Assembly (NCBI GenBank): GCA_964558395.1
Contig: CAZLDS010000018.1
Span: forward strand, 1-49,510
Direction of reading: 5' to 3'
DNA: 49,510 nucleotides
Origin: CSP1-5 sp964558395
Lineage (GTDB): Bacteria; Methylomirabilota; Methylomirabilia; Methylomirabilales; CSP1-5
A program made the translations under genes and the position numbers. Positions 1 through 7,278 of this stretch are shown piece after piece. Numbering within the stretch: the stretch's first letter is position 1; each line of letters begins with the position of its first letter. The notes beneath the pieces were generated by a model, which was not told the DNA's origin, did not search any database, and was given only the letters and a program-made list of their open reading frames with translations.

Positions 1-131
1 GGATCGCCTATACGGCAGGCGTGGCGTTCTTCGCGGCGCCGCGACTCCGCTACAGCCACTTTGTCTGGCACTTGTTCGTGCTCGCAGGTACCGCATGTCA
101 CTTCTTCGCCGTGCTGTGGTACGCGACCTAA
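1..131 (+). CDS. Hemolysin III / PAQR family membrane protein, 3' end only
   Basis: Only the last 42 residues are in the window, read from base 3 to the TAA at 129-131. The segment HFVWHLFVLAGTACHFFAVL is the typical last transmembrane helix of the hemolysin III (YqfA/PAQR) family, whose conserved His residues sit in a metal-binding hydrolase-like core inside the membrane. The function of bacterial members is poorly defined; a role in membrane homeostasis is likelier than true haemolysis. The gene ends about 110 bases before lexA. The family call rests on one short but characteristic segment. Confidence 0.75.
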   Translation, partial: IAYTAGVAFFAAPRLRYSHFVWHLFVLAGTACHFFAVLWYAT

Positions 132-186
132 CTGCCCGGCAGGCTGGCGGATTTTCCTTCCTTTCCAACCCTCCTCAACTTTCCAC

Positions 187-215
187 TTGACACGGGATAG
201 ATAACAGGGGTTATC
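187..215 (+). promoter_or_regulatory. Candidate lexA promoter and LexA operator
   Basis: A consensus -35 box TTGACA lies at 187-192. At 200-215 is a perfect inverted repeat, GATAAC-AGGG-GTTATC, placed where a -10 box would be (spacer 17, weak -10 match GTTATC). A dyad overlapping the core promoter just before a lexA gene is the classic geometry of an SOS operator. The sequence does not match the Escherichia or Bacillus boxes; LexA boxes differ between phyla. That LexA binds it is inference. Confidence 0.5.
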
Positions 216-216
216 C

Positions 217-243
217 ATGGAGTCCCAGCCAGGAGGACTCCAT
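217..243 (+). promoter_or_regulatory. Hairpin enclosing the lexA ribosome binding site and start codon
   Basis: ATGGAGTCC (217-225) and GGACTCCAT (235-243) are perfect 9-base reverse complements around a 9-base loop. The lexA Shine-Dalgarno (AGGAGGA, 231-237) lies in the loop and 3' arm, and the first two bases of the lexA ATG (242-244) close the stem. If it forms in mRNA it would hide the start site. A second DNA-level dyad for a regulator is the alternative. Confidence 0.5.
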
Positions 244-898
244 GAAAGCCCTCAGTCCGAAGCAACGACAGGTGCTCGAAGCGATCCTCCGCTCGCTCCG
301 GCAGCGGGGGATGCCCCCCATTCTGGAAGAAATCGCCGAGGCGATCGGGGTCACGAGCCGATTCGGGGCCTTTCGCCACGTCCGGGCACTCGAGGAAAAA
401 GGCTACATCCGCCGCCTGTCTGGTCCCCGGGGGATCCAGGTCCTCAAGGATCCGTCGGGGAACCCGCTCCCCCCTGAAGAGCAAGTGGGTTCTCTCCCTC
501 TCTTTGATCGGGTCACTGCCGGGCCGCCCGTGCTCGCCCGGGAAGAGGTGGTGGGGTATGTCCCGGTCCCGACCTTCTGGTTGGGCGGGGGCGAGGGCTT
601 TGCCGTTCGGGTCCTCACCGACAGCATGGCCCCTACCGTGGCTCCCGGCGACATCGTCGTCGTGCGGGAGCAGCAGGTGGCGACCCCCGGGGATATCGTG
701 GTGGCCCTTTTTGAGGACGAAGCGGTGTTGAAGCGCTTCGCGCGGAAGAGTGATGTGGTCCTCCTTACCTCGGATAACCCAGCCTACACGCCGATGCAGT
801 TTCCGCAGGGGGAGGCCCTTCGAGAACCTCAGGGCGAGGCATTCCGGATCCTCGGCAAGGTCGTCGGTTTGCTCCGCCGGTTCAATCATCAGATCTAG
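242..898 (+). CDS. lexA: LexA-type SOS repressor (self-cleaving)
   Basis: 218 residues, close to the usual LexA length. The N-terminal winged helix-turn-helix (about 1-65) begins with the LexA signature LSPKQRQVLEAI and contains GVTSRFGAFRHVRALEEKGYI. The C-terminal S24 peptidase domain shows the Ala93-Gly94 cleavage site (in RVTAGPP), catalytic Ser128 (in TDSMAPT) and Lys164 (in AVLKRF), so the autocleavage machinery looks intact. It should repress DNA-damage genes until a RecA filament triggers cleavage. It heads a cassette with a RecA-like protein and a family-B polymerase on the same strand, suggesting local SOS control. The start has a strong AGGAGGA but lies in a hairpin. Whether this is the only LexA of the genome cannot be seen. 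Confidence 0.93.
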   Translation: MKALSPKQRQVLEAILRSLRQRGMPPILEEIAEAIGVTSRFGAFRHVRALEEKGYIRRLSGPRGIQVLKDPSGNPLPPEEQVGSLPLFDRVTAGPPVLAREEVVGYVPVPTFWLGGGEGFAVRVLTDSMAPTVAPGDIVVVREQQVATPGDIVVALFEDEAVLKRFARKSDVVLLTSDNPAYTPMQFPQGEALREPQGEAFRILGKVVGLLRRFNHQI

Positions 899-945
899 GC
901 CCGCGCAGCTCTGAGAAAAGTCTTCCAGGCCCAGGAGCTCCTGCG

Positions 946-1677
946 ATGCGTACCCGTTACCCGTCTCGGCTCAGCAAAGGTGTCCCCGACGATGCAGTGG
1001 CGCGCGCATCCCGAGACCAGCAGTTGCCGACACTCATCGGGGCGCTGTTTCAACCTCCGCCGGCAGGCATTGTGGCACTCCTCCGTGGCTCTCATTTGGT
1101 CCTCTCGCTGGCGACCTTTGCGGCGGGGCTCTACGCCCTGAGGGGACAGCGGGTCCTTCTGGTTGATGCGGCCAACCGGACCGATCCCTACATCGTCTCG
1201 CGCCTGGCCCTCGCCGCACGGCAGGATCCCCAGCCGGTCTTGTCCCGCATCCATATCATCCGCACCTTCACCGTGCACCAGTTGGCCGGCTTGGTCTTCC
1301 GCCGCCTCGAGTCCTTTGTTCGCGAGCGCGCGCTGGGTCTGGTGATCCTTTCCGGGGCGACCTCGCTCTTCGCCGACGACAACGTCCCCCATAAGGAGGC
1401 ACGCTGGCTGCTTCGGGAGATCGCGACCGAGGTGAAACGGCAGGCCGACGGAGGCTGCAAGTTCCTGGTGGCCACGGCGGATGTACCCGTGGAGTCCGGG
1501 CGCACACACCTGCACGTGCCCTGGATGCACGTGGCGTCACGCAGCATCCGGGTCGAACGGGTGGGGCAAGGCCCTTCGACAGGCTCAGGGCAGGGCTTCG
1601 TCTTTCGGCAAGAAAAACCGTTTGCGGGCCGGGCCGAGATCCTCCCGGCCGATCAGCTCGCTGCATTCCTGCGGTGA
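946..1677 (+). CDS. RecA-fold protein, ImuA-like, lacking a Walker A motif
   Basis: 243 residues. The RecA-like core shows a Walker B-like strand (VLLVDAAN, 70-77), the segment TFTVHQL (107-113) and a second hydrophobic strand (LVILSG, about 132). In related proteins the first strand ends in a GxxxxGKT loop; here the equivalent region (about 45-54, LLRGSHLVLS) has no Lys-Thr, so ATP binding is doubtful. It sits between lexA and polB with a good AGGAG eight bases before the ATG. By analogy to ImuA in ImuA-ImuB-DnaE2 cassettes it may adapt the polymerase to RecA or the repressor; this is inference. A short repeat (1571-1591) is inserted in frame near the C terminus, adding a PSTGSGQ-like patch. 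Confidence 0.65.
   Translation: MRTRYPSRLSKGVPDDAVARASRDQQLPTLIGALFQPPPAGIVALLRGSHLVLSLATFAAGLYALRGQRVLLVDAANRTDPYIVSRLALAARQDPQPVLSRIHIIRTFTVHQLAGLVFRRLESFVRERALGLVILSGATSLFADDNVPHKEARWLLREIATEVKRQADGGCKFLVATADVPVESGRTHLHVPWMHVASRSIRVERVGQGPSTGSGQGFVFRQEKPFAGRAEILPADQLAAFLR
1571..1591 (+). repeat. Short interspersed repeat inside the RecA-like gene
   Basis: The sequence CCCTTCGACAGGCTCAGGG (1572-1590) is a widely dispersed short genomic repeat type, often seen as RQAQG or LSLSKG in translated shadows. It lies within the coding sequence flanked by near-identical GGGCAAGGC and GGGCAGGGC and keeps the frame. It reads as a PSTGSGQG linker. A weaker relative (GAGCCTGTTCAGGG) occurs near 18508 in an intergenic stretch. 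Confidence 0.6.
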
Positions 1678-1694
1678 GCTTTAGGAGGTCAGTC

Positions 1695-1954
1695 ATGGGT
1701 CGAACTGTCATGAGCATCGTCCAGGCCTTCCATCACGAGCGCGAGTCCTGGGGAAAGTTTCGCCGGGCGCTGGGGCGCAGCGACCGCGAGGCCTTCGACC
1801 GTCTCTTTCAGCACGCCAGGCAGCACGCCGCCGAGGCATCCTATGCGGCTCGACCCACCCCCTTCGAGGCGGTGGTGATGGCCGTCCTGCTCGAGCATGA
1901 GAAAGCCTTGCGAGAAATCCGAGGCCGTCTCGACAAACTCGAGGCAGGCCATCT
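1695..1954 (+). CDS. Small conserved helical protein of the polB cassette, truncated by gap
   Basis: 86 codons are visible before the run of N. The ATG at 1695 follows AGGAGG by six bases; upstream in-frame codons overlap the previous stop and are not needed. The product is helical and charged (begins MGRTVMSIVQAFHHERESWG; ARPTPFEAVVMAVLLEHEKA near the end), with no recognised catalytic motif. Its end looks like a complete small protein of about 90-100 residues, so it probably stops inside the gap and is a separate gene from the polymerase although the reading frame happens to continue. Function unknown; the position suggests a subunit or adaptor of the polymerase. Confidence 0.55.
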
Positions 1955-2054
1955 NNNNNNNNNNNNNNNNNNNNNNNNNNNNNNNNNNNNNNNNNNNNNN
2001 NNNNNNNNNNNNNNNNNNNNNNNNNNNNNNNNNNNNNNNNNNNNNNNNNNNNNN
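1955..2054. other. Assembly gap (100 N)
   Basis: Exactly 100 N, the conventional placeholder for a scaffold join of unknown size. It hides the stop of the small cassette gene and the start of polB. The apparent single reading frame across it carries no information. Confidence 0.97.
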
Positions 2055-3995
2055 CAATACCCCGTGCTTCCCGACCGCCTCTTCCTCGAGCATCCGCGGG
2101 TTGTCTTCTGGAACTGTGGGATCCATCTGACCCAACTCTATTGCTACGAGCGGCAACTGTTCCCCCTGGCTTTTTGCCGGATTGAACATGATGGGGGAGT
2201 GTTGCGCGGGGTGGAGTGCCTTGATGATCCCTGGGCTTTGGAGTACGCTCTACCCCCGCTTCGGACAATGGAAATGCGGGGTGTGGGGCCGGGTGATCGC
2301 TTTTCGCGGCGCCTCACTCAGCTTCAGGTCACGGTGGATGGAGAGACCTATGATCTGTCCCAGGGGCGAGAGCCAGAGCTGCTTCAGACTGTCAAAGACC
2401 TGCTCGAACGGATCGATCCCGACCTTATCTTCACCGCGGAGGGGGATGCCCTGCTTTTGCCCCTACTGCTGAAGCTGGCGAAGAAACACAAGGTAGACCT
2501 GCCGCTCGACCGCGAGCCGGTCAGCCGCAAGCCGCCGCGAGAGGGGCGCAGCTACTTCAGCTATGGCCGGGTGATCTACATGACGTCGCCGTTCCCCCTG
2601 TACGGTCGCTGGCACGTCGATCTCTGTAACTCCTTCATCTACGACGATGCAGAACTCCTTGGGTTGCTCGAGGTCTCTCGAGTCGCCAAGGTCCCCGTCC
2701 AGCGGCAGTCCCGCCTCTCGACCGGCGTCTCGATCACCTCGATGCAGATGGATGAAGCGACCCGGATGGGGGCGCTGATCCCCTGGAAGAAGGCCGAGGT
2801 GGAAGAGGCTAAGACGTTAGCCGAGCTCATTACGGTGGACAAGGGAGGGATGGTCTATCTGCCGCCGATGGGGCTGCACGAAAACGTGGCCTCGATCGAT
2901 TTCGCCAGCATGTATCCCGCGCTCATGGTGGCCTATAACATTTCACCTGAGACGGTGCACTGCGACTGCTGTCCGAGGGGCGCCGTACCCGAGGCGGGGT
3001 ATAGCCTCTGCCGGCGGCGAGAGGGCCTCGTCCCCCGGGTCCTCCGGCCGCTGCTCGAGAAGCGCCTCAGATATAAAAGCCTGAAAAAGGCGAGCGAGGG
3101 TGAAGCGCGGCGCCGCTACGACCTGTTGCAGTCGGCGCTGCGTTGGTGCCTGTGGGTGAGCTTTGGCTACCTGGGGTACAAGAATGCCCGGTGGGGACAG
3201 GTTATGGCCTACGAGTCGGTGACGAGTTTCGGGCGCGAGATGTTGCTGAGGGCCCGGATCATCGCGGAGGCCTGCGGCTTTCAGGTGATCCACGCCATCG
3301 TGGATTCGATCTATCTCCAAAGGCCGGGCCTCACCGAGCAGGATCTCGAGGCCCTGTGTTGCGAGATCGAGGAAGCGACAAGGATCCCTATTACCCTTGA
3401 GGGGATCTATCGGTGGATCGTCTTTTGCCCGTCGCGGGAGGCGCCTGAGATGACGGTGCCGAATCGTTTCTATGGTGTGTTTCAGAATGGGGAGCAAAAG
3501 GTCCGCGGCCTGGAGCTCAGACGGCGCGACACCGCCCCCCGGATTGTCAGGGCCCAGCAAGAGATGCTCGACTGCCTGGCCCAGGCCGAACATGGCGCCG
3601 AATTTCTGTCTCGGGTGCCCAAGGCGCTGCAGATACTGCGGCGTCATGTGGAGGAGATTCGCGAGGGGCGCGTTCCGTTCGAGGAACTCGTTATCACCCG
3701 GACGCTGTCGAAAGACCCGATGGAGTATGTCCGGGAGGATGCCGGAGCGATCGCCGCGAAAGAATTGGCCCGGGCCGGGGCGACGCTCCACCCAGGGGAG
3801 CAGATCGGCTACATCATCTTAGACCAGAAGGCCAGGGTGAAGGGGGATCGGGGCCGATCCGCCGTGTTGCTGACAGGGGCCGAGAGTTATGATAAAGAAC
3901 GATATGTGGAGTTACTCCTGCGGGCGGCCGAAACCCTGCTCGCCCCGGTTGGTTATCCTGCCGCCCGAATCACATCCCTCCTTGAGACTTCTTGA
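2055..3995 (+). CDS. Divergent family-B DNA polymerase (5' end in gap)
   Basis: 646 codons after the gap. Polymerase motif A is intact (IDFASMYPALM, Asp at 2898-2900). Motif B keeps the QSAL...FGYLGY framework (about 3129-3180) but the usual Lys is Arg, Asn is Trp and Tyr is Phe. Motif C reads AIVDSIY (Asp at 3303), keeping one of the two Asp of DTD. The exonuclease region is recognisable (DPDLIFTAEGDALLLPLL, about 2420) but the Exo II Asn and Asp are missing, the Exo I DxE is not seen, and Exo III reads FIYDD rather than YxxxD. Proofreading is therefore probably lost. An inducible, low-fidelity or structural polymerase, comparable to inactivated archaeal PolB2 enzymes, is a reasonable inference from the lexA linkage. 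Confidence 0.85.
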   Translation, partial: QYPVLPDRLFLEHPRVVFWNCGIHLTQLYCYERQLFPLAFCRIEHDGGVLRGVECLDDPWALEYALPPLRTMEMRGVGPGDRFSRRLTQLQVTVDGETYDLSQGREPELLQTVKDLLERIDPDLIFTAEGDALLLPLLLKLAKKHKVDLPLDREPVSRKPPREGRSYFSYGRVIYMTSPFPLYGRWHVDLCNSFIYDDAELLGLLEVSRVAKVPVQRQSRLSTGVSITSMQMDEATRMGALIPWKKAEVEEAKTLAELITVDKGGMVYLPPMGLHENVASIDFASMYPALMVAYNISPETVHCDCCPRGAVPEAGYSLCRRREGLVPRVLRPLLEKRLRYKSLKKASEGEARRRYDLLQSALRWCLWVSFGYLGYKNARWGQVMAYESVTSFGREMLLRARIIAEACGFQVIHAIVDSIYLQRPGLTEQDLEALCCEIEEATRIPITLEGIYRWIVFCPSREAPEMTVPNRFYGVFQNGEQKVRGLELRRRDTAPRIVRAQQEMLDCLAQAEHGAEFLSRVPKALQILRRHVEEIREGRVPFEELVITRTLSKDPMEYVREDAGAIAAKELARAGATLHPGEQIGYIILDQKARVKGDRGRSAVLLTGAESYDKERYVELLLRAAETLLAPVGYPAARITSLLETS

Positions 3996-4114
3996 GCTTT
4001 TTGGGCCACTTCGATATGTTGTGCTATCCCTACAAATGCCATTGGGAGTGGGCGTACTGAGCTTTCCGCCCCGCCGTGCTGGCTCGGGAGCCGCGTGAGA
4101 AAGGGACCGAGATC

Positions 4115-5770
4115 ATGAAGAGACGGGAAACGCCGATTCTGGTCGTCGGAGCGGGCCCTACCGGGCTCACGATGGCGTGCGAGCTGGTCCGACACGGGGC
4201 GCCCGTGCGGATCGTCGAAAAGCTCCCCGGCATCGTGCCGTACACCCGGGCGACGAGCATCCATTCGCGCACACTCGAGGTTTTCCAGGACCTCGGGGTG
4301 GTCGACCAATTCCTAGCGCTCGGCCAGCCAATTCGCGGGATCAACCTGTACGCTAATGGCGAACGCTTCCTGCACGCGCGTTATTACGAAGTGGACTCAC
4401 CGTATGCGCTCCCGATCGCGATCGAGCAGTGGCACACCGAAGAGATCTTAGAGGGATTGTTGCGTCGCCTGGGCATCCAGGTCGAACGCGAGACCGAGTT
4501 CGTGGCGATGGAGGATCTACTGGACGGGATTCGAGCGACGCTCCGGCACCGCGACGGGAGCGAAGAGACTCTCGAGACGCCATGGCTGGTCGCCTGCGAC
4601 GGAGCGCACAGCCGTGTGCGTCACCTGAACCGCCAGCGTTTCCCGGGCGAGGTGGATCCGCGTCAGTACGTCCTGGCGGATGTCGTCGTCGACACGCCTG
4701 AGGTACCCGACGAGTATCACACTTTCCTGACGGACCGCGGTGCACTCTTTTTCTTGCCACTGCCCAAGGGGCGAATCGTGGTGGCGGCCGACATTCCCGA
4801 CTTTCACGACGGCAAAGTCGAAACGCCGAGGCTCGAGGCGATCCAATCGCTTGTGACCGACCGCGGTCCGGCGGGTGCGCGAGTGGGCGATCCGCGCTGG
4901 CTCGGCTACTTCCGGATCCACTACCGGGTGAGTCGGCACTACCGTCACGGCCGCACCCTGCTGGCCGGAGACGCCGTACACGTCCACAGCCTTGTCGGTG
5001 GCCAGGGTTTGAATACCGGAATTCAGGATGCCTACAACCTTGCCTGGAAGCTCGCCCTCGTCACGCAGGGGCGGGCGCCCCAATCCCTACTCGACACGTA
5101 CGAGAAGGAGCGCCGCGGGGTTGCCGAAGACGTCGTTCGGACCACCAAAGCCATGACCGATCGCGCGGAAATCTTCCCGCATCTGTCGGCAGCAGACCGG
5201 GAGCGGCTCTATTTCCATGCCGTGGTGCCGGAGGCAGAGCGGGTGCGCAAGAGGCGGCACATGGAGGAGATCGATCTGGACTACCGGAAGAGTCCGATCT
5301 GCGCCGAGCACCTGGATCGCCACGAGAAGGGGGCTTCCTTCGCCGGCGGGCCACATGCGGGAGCGGAAGCTCTGGAGGCGGGCCCCTTGTTCCTGGGGGA
5401 TCGCAAGCTCACGCTCTTCGAACTGCTGAGGAGGCCCAGGCACACGATGTTGCTCTTTCGCGGGGACAGAGGCGGGAAGGCTTCCCGAGCGCGACTCGCC
5501 GATCTCGCGGCTGCAATGGTGCCAAGCTATGGCGAGATCGTGGACGTCTACCTCGTTGCGCCGCGGAGCGGTGGCGATGCGGAAGACACCGTGGCCGGGA
5601 CTCCGGTCGTGCGCGATCCAGAGGGGGTGCTGCATGCCCGCTACGGTGCCGACGCGGAGTGTCTGTACCTCATTCGGCCCGATGGGTATGTTGGCTATCG
5701 GAGCAAGCCCGCCTCGCTCCAGCCGCTTCGGGACTACCTCGGGCGCGTGTTCTCGGGCAGCTATGATTGA
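4115..5770 (+). CDS. FAD-dependent aromatic-ring hydroxylase (class A monooxygenase)
   Basis: 551 residues. The N-terminal Rossmann motif VGAGPTGL (about 9-16) binds FAD, DGAHS (about 165) is the DG motif, and LLAGDAVHVHSLVGGQGLNTGIQDAYNL-type sequence near 290 is the GD motif of the PheA/TfdB/MhpA group. A C-terminal thioredoxin-like dimerisation domain follows (about 430-550). Such enzymes hydroxylate phenols or polyketide/quinone-like substrates with NAD(P)H and O2; the substrate cannot be told. The ATG at 4115 follows AAAGGGA; an upstream in-frame ATG at 4076 lacks a binding site. It stands alone after polB and before the nap scar. Confidence 0.88.
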   Translation: MKRRETPILVVGAGPTGLTMACELVRHGAPVRIVEKLPGIVPYTRATSIHSRTLEVFQDLGVVDQFLALGQPIRGINLYANGERFLHARYYEVDSPYALPIAIEQWHTEEILEGLLRRLGIQVERETEFVAMEDLLDGIRATLRHRDGSEETLETPWLVACDGAHSRVRHLNRQRFPGEVDPRQYVLADVVVDTPEVPDEYHTFLTDRGALFFLPLPKGRIVVAADIPDFHDGKVETPRLEAIQSLVTDRGPAGARVGDPRWLGYFRIHYRVSRHYRHGRTLLAGDAVHVHSLVGGQGLNTGIQDAYNLAWKLALVTQGRAPQSLLDTYEKERRGVAEDVVRTTKAMTDRAEIFPHLSAADRERLYFHAVVPEAERVRKRRHMEEIDLDYRKSPICAEHLDRHEKGASFAGGPHAGAEALEAGPLFLGDRKLTLFELLRRPRHTMLLFRGDRGGKASRARLADLAAAMVPSYGEIVDVYLVAPRSGGDAEDTVAGTPVVRDPEGVLHARYGADAECLYLIRPDGYVGYRSKPASLQPLRDYLGRVFSGSYD

Positions 5771-5912
5771 GGTTAGGTAATTCCATAATTGCTGCTCTTG
5801 ACGCCCTCATGTGGCCGTCATAGATTTGGTGGCGATGGTGCCCAATCAACCCCCTGGCATGGGTTGGACGAGTCGGCGAGGCACCGGCGCACCAGGATTA
5901 TCTTGGAGCTTC

Positions 5913-6212
5913 ATGCATTACTCGGGCATTCTGGTCGTCACGGGGCCGAACGAGACCGCCGATTGTGTCGCGGATCTCGAGGTGCTGCCCGGTGTGGAAG
6001 TTCACTTTTCCTATCCCCAGAGTGGGCGGATCATCCTGGTACAGGAGACCGAAACCGTCGAGGCGCAGGAGGAGGGTTTTCGCCGGATCCAGGCCCTGCC
6101 CCGAGTCCGGATGGCGGCGCCACACCGGTTCCCCGGAGCCACTTTATCGACCTGCGCAACAGCCCCGGCCGGGTGGGCAAGGAAGTGGCGGGCGCCCGTT
6201 ACAACTGTGTGA
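5913..6212 (+). CDS. napD: NapD-like nitrate reductase chaperone, aberrant C terminus
   Basis: Residues 1-70 (MHYSGILVVTGPNE..., LPGVEVHFSYPQSGRIILV, IQALPRVRMAAP) match the ferredoxin-like fold of NapD, which binds the Tat signal of the nitrate reductase catalytic subunit NapA. The ATG at 5913 follows TTGGAG. After about base 6120 the frame reads a meaningless tail, because the DNA there belongs to napB in another frame. No napA is present in the window, so this chaperone probably has no client here. Confidence 0.65.
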   Translation: MHYSGILVVTGPNETADCVADLEVLPGVEVHFSYPQSGRIILVQETETVEAQEEGFRRIQALPRVRMAAPHRFPGATLSTCATAPAGWARKWRAPVTTV

Positions 6213-6304
6213 CCTGCCATGTCTCCCTGACTGAGGCCGCTCCACTCGTGAAAAATCGATTTCGGGAGGGCGCTGGAAAGCCCGGTCCTGCGCCGAAGCC
6301 CTAA
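6122..6304 (+). pseudogene. napB: napB remnant (C-terminal part of the dihaem cytochrome)
   Basis: In the frame starting at 6122 the sequence PRSHFIDLRNSPGRVGKEVA...YNCVTCHVSLTEAAPLV...F matches the last third of NapB, including the second haem c site CVTCH. There is no start codon, signal peptide or first haem site upstream; the frame enters directly from napD. The normal order napD-napA-napB makes an internal deletion removing napA and most of napB the simplest explanation. Confidence 0.72.
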
Positions 6305-6595
6305 CGGGTTGGTTCTCCTGTCGTTCTTCTCTTCCTTGAACGCCCTCGTCTTACCCGTAACCACAGTATCTTGTTTTATCTATCCGCCAGAGAGGGGGCG
6401 CCCGTGTGCCGGGTGCTTGAGGCCAAGTGAGGCTTGACCCCCGGCGGCGGGCGAGGCCACGGCCTGACCAGTCATTCGAAAACCCAGATCCGTTCAAGGC
6501 AGATCGGCTGTGGTATGCATCTTGCTATCCACCTTCACCAAGCGGAGATTCAGGGGCAGAGCGGCCCCGGCTCGGAAAGCTCGGGGTTCTGTCTC
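6305..6595. other. Intergenic stretch without a recognised gene
   Basis: About 290 bases between the nap remnant and the lipoprotein gene. In-frame codons upstream of the lipoprotein start (from 6434) encode a low-complexity, unconserved-looking extension without a binding site. No RNA gene or convincing promoter was seen. Confidence 0.5.
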
Positions 6596-7246
6596 ATGGT
6601 GAAGAAAAACAGGCGCATGAAACGAATGATCGTGCACGTATGGCCGTGCGTACTCGGAATCGCCTTGACCGTTTCTTCTGGATGCGCGTCGAAGGTGCTT
6701 ATGCCCCCCAAGGTTAGCCTCGCACCCTATAACACGATCGGGATGATCCAGTTTTCCTCTAATGTCGAGGGTAACCTCCAACAGATCACATCGCAGAAGT
6801 TCCTCCAAGCCCTTCAGTCGTCGCAGCCTGGCGTGCGCGTCCTGGAGCTTGGCAACGAGAACAAGGTGCTGCAGACAATTCAACACGGGCAATTGGACCC
6901 GTCGGCAATACAGGCGATAGGAACGAAGTATGGGGTCGATGCAGTCATTTTCGGGCGGATAGAGATTAGCAACGTGAAGCCCAAAGTCGAACTTTCTCGG
7001 ATGTTGACCTCTATGAGCGCTCAGGCCGATGTTGACGCAGCACTCACCGCAAGGCTCTTGGAGACCGACAGTGGCGTCACGCTGTGGACGAATTCAGTCC
7101 ATGGGAGGCAAACCGTGGGGCATATCTCATTTGTGCCAAACGGCGACATCCATTTCGGCGCGCGCGACCCTGAAAGCGCGTACGGGCGACTCGTTCAGTG
7201 GCTAGTAGTCAGAGCCACTCGGAACTTCCGCCCATACTATGAATAA
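6596..7246 (+). CDS. Putative lipoprotein, CsgG/TolB-N-like
   Basis: 216 residues from the ATG at 6596 (an ATG at 6617 is equally possible). A basic start (KKNRRMKR), a hydrophobic stretch and Cys in SSGCAS suggest a lipoprotein signal, though the residue at -3 is Ser rather than Leu/Val. The mature part (YNTIGMIQFSSNVEGN, KYGVDAVIFGRI, ALTARLLETDSGVTLW) resembles the beta-alpha fold of CsgG/TolB N-terminal-like lipoproteins that assess or build envelope assemblies. The exact family was not identified and no partner gene is adjacent. Confidence 0.6.
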   Translation: MVKKNRRMKRMIVHVWPCVLGIALTVSSGCASKVLMPPKVSLAPYNTIGMIQFSSNVEGNLQQITSQKFLQALQSSQPGVRVLELGNENKVLQTIQHGQLDPSAIQAIGTKYGVDAVIFGRIEISNVKPKVELSRMLTSMSAQADVDAALTARLLETDSGVTLWTNSVHGRQTVGHISFVPNGDIHFGARDPESAYGRLVQWLVVRATRNFRPYYE

Positions 7247-7278
7247 AAGCACGCTCAGGACAGCGTCTGGCCCGAAAT

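Noticed and set aside
128..889. 253-codon minus-strand frame opposite lexA, and other long antisense frames across the GC-rich genes
   Set aside because: They mirror real genes with strong codon-position bias and show no family motif.
1674..3995. Single 773-residue protein across the first gap
   Set aside because: The gap length is a placeholder, so frame continuity means nothing; the two sides look like different genes.
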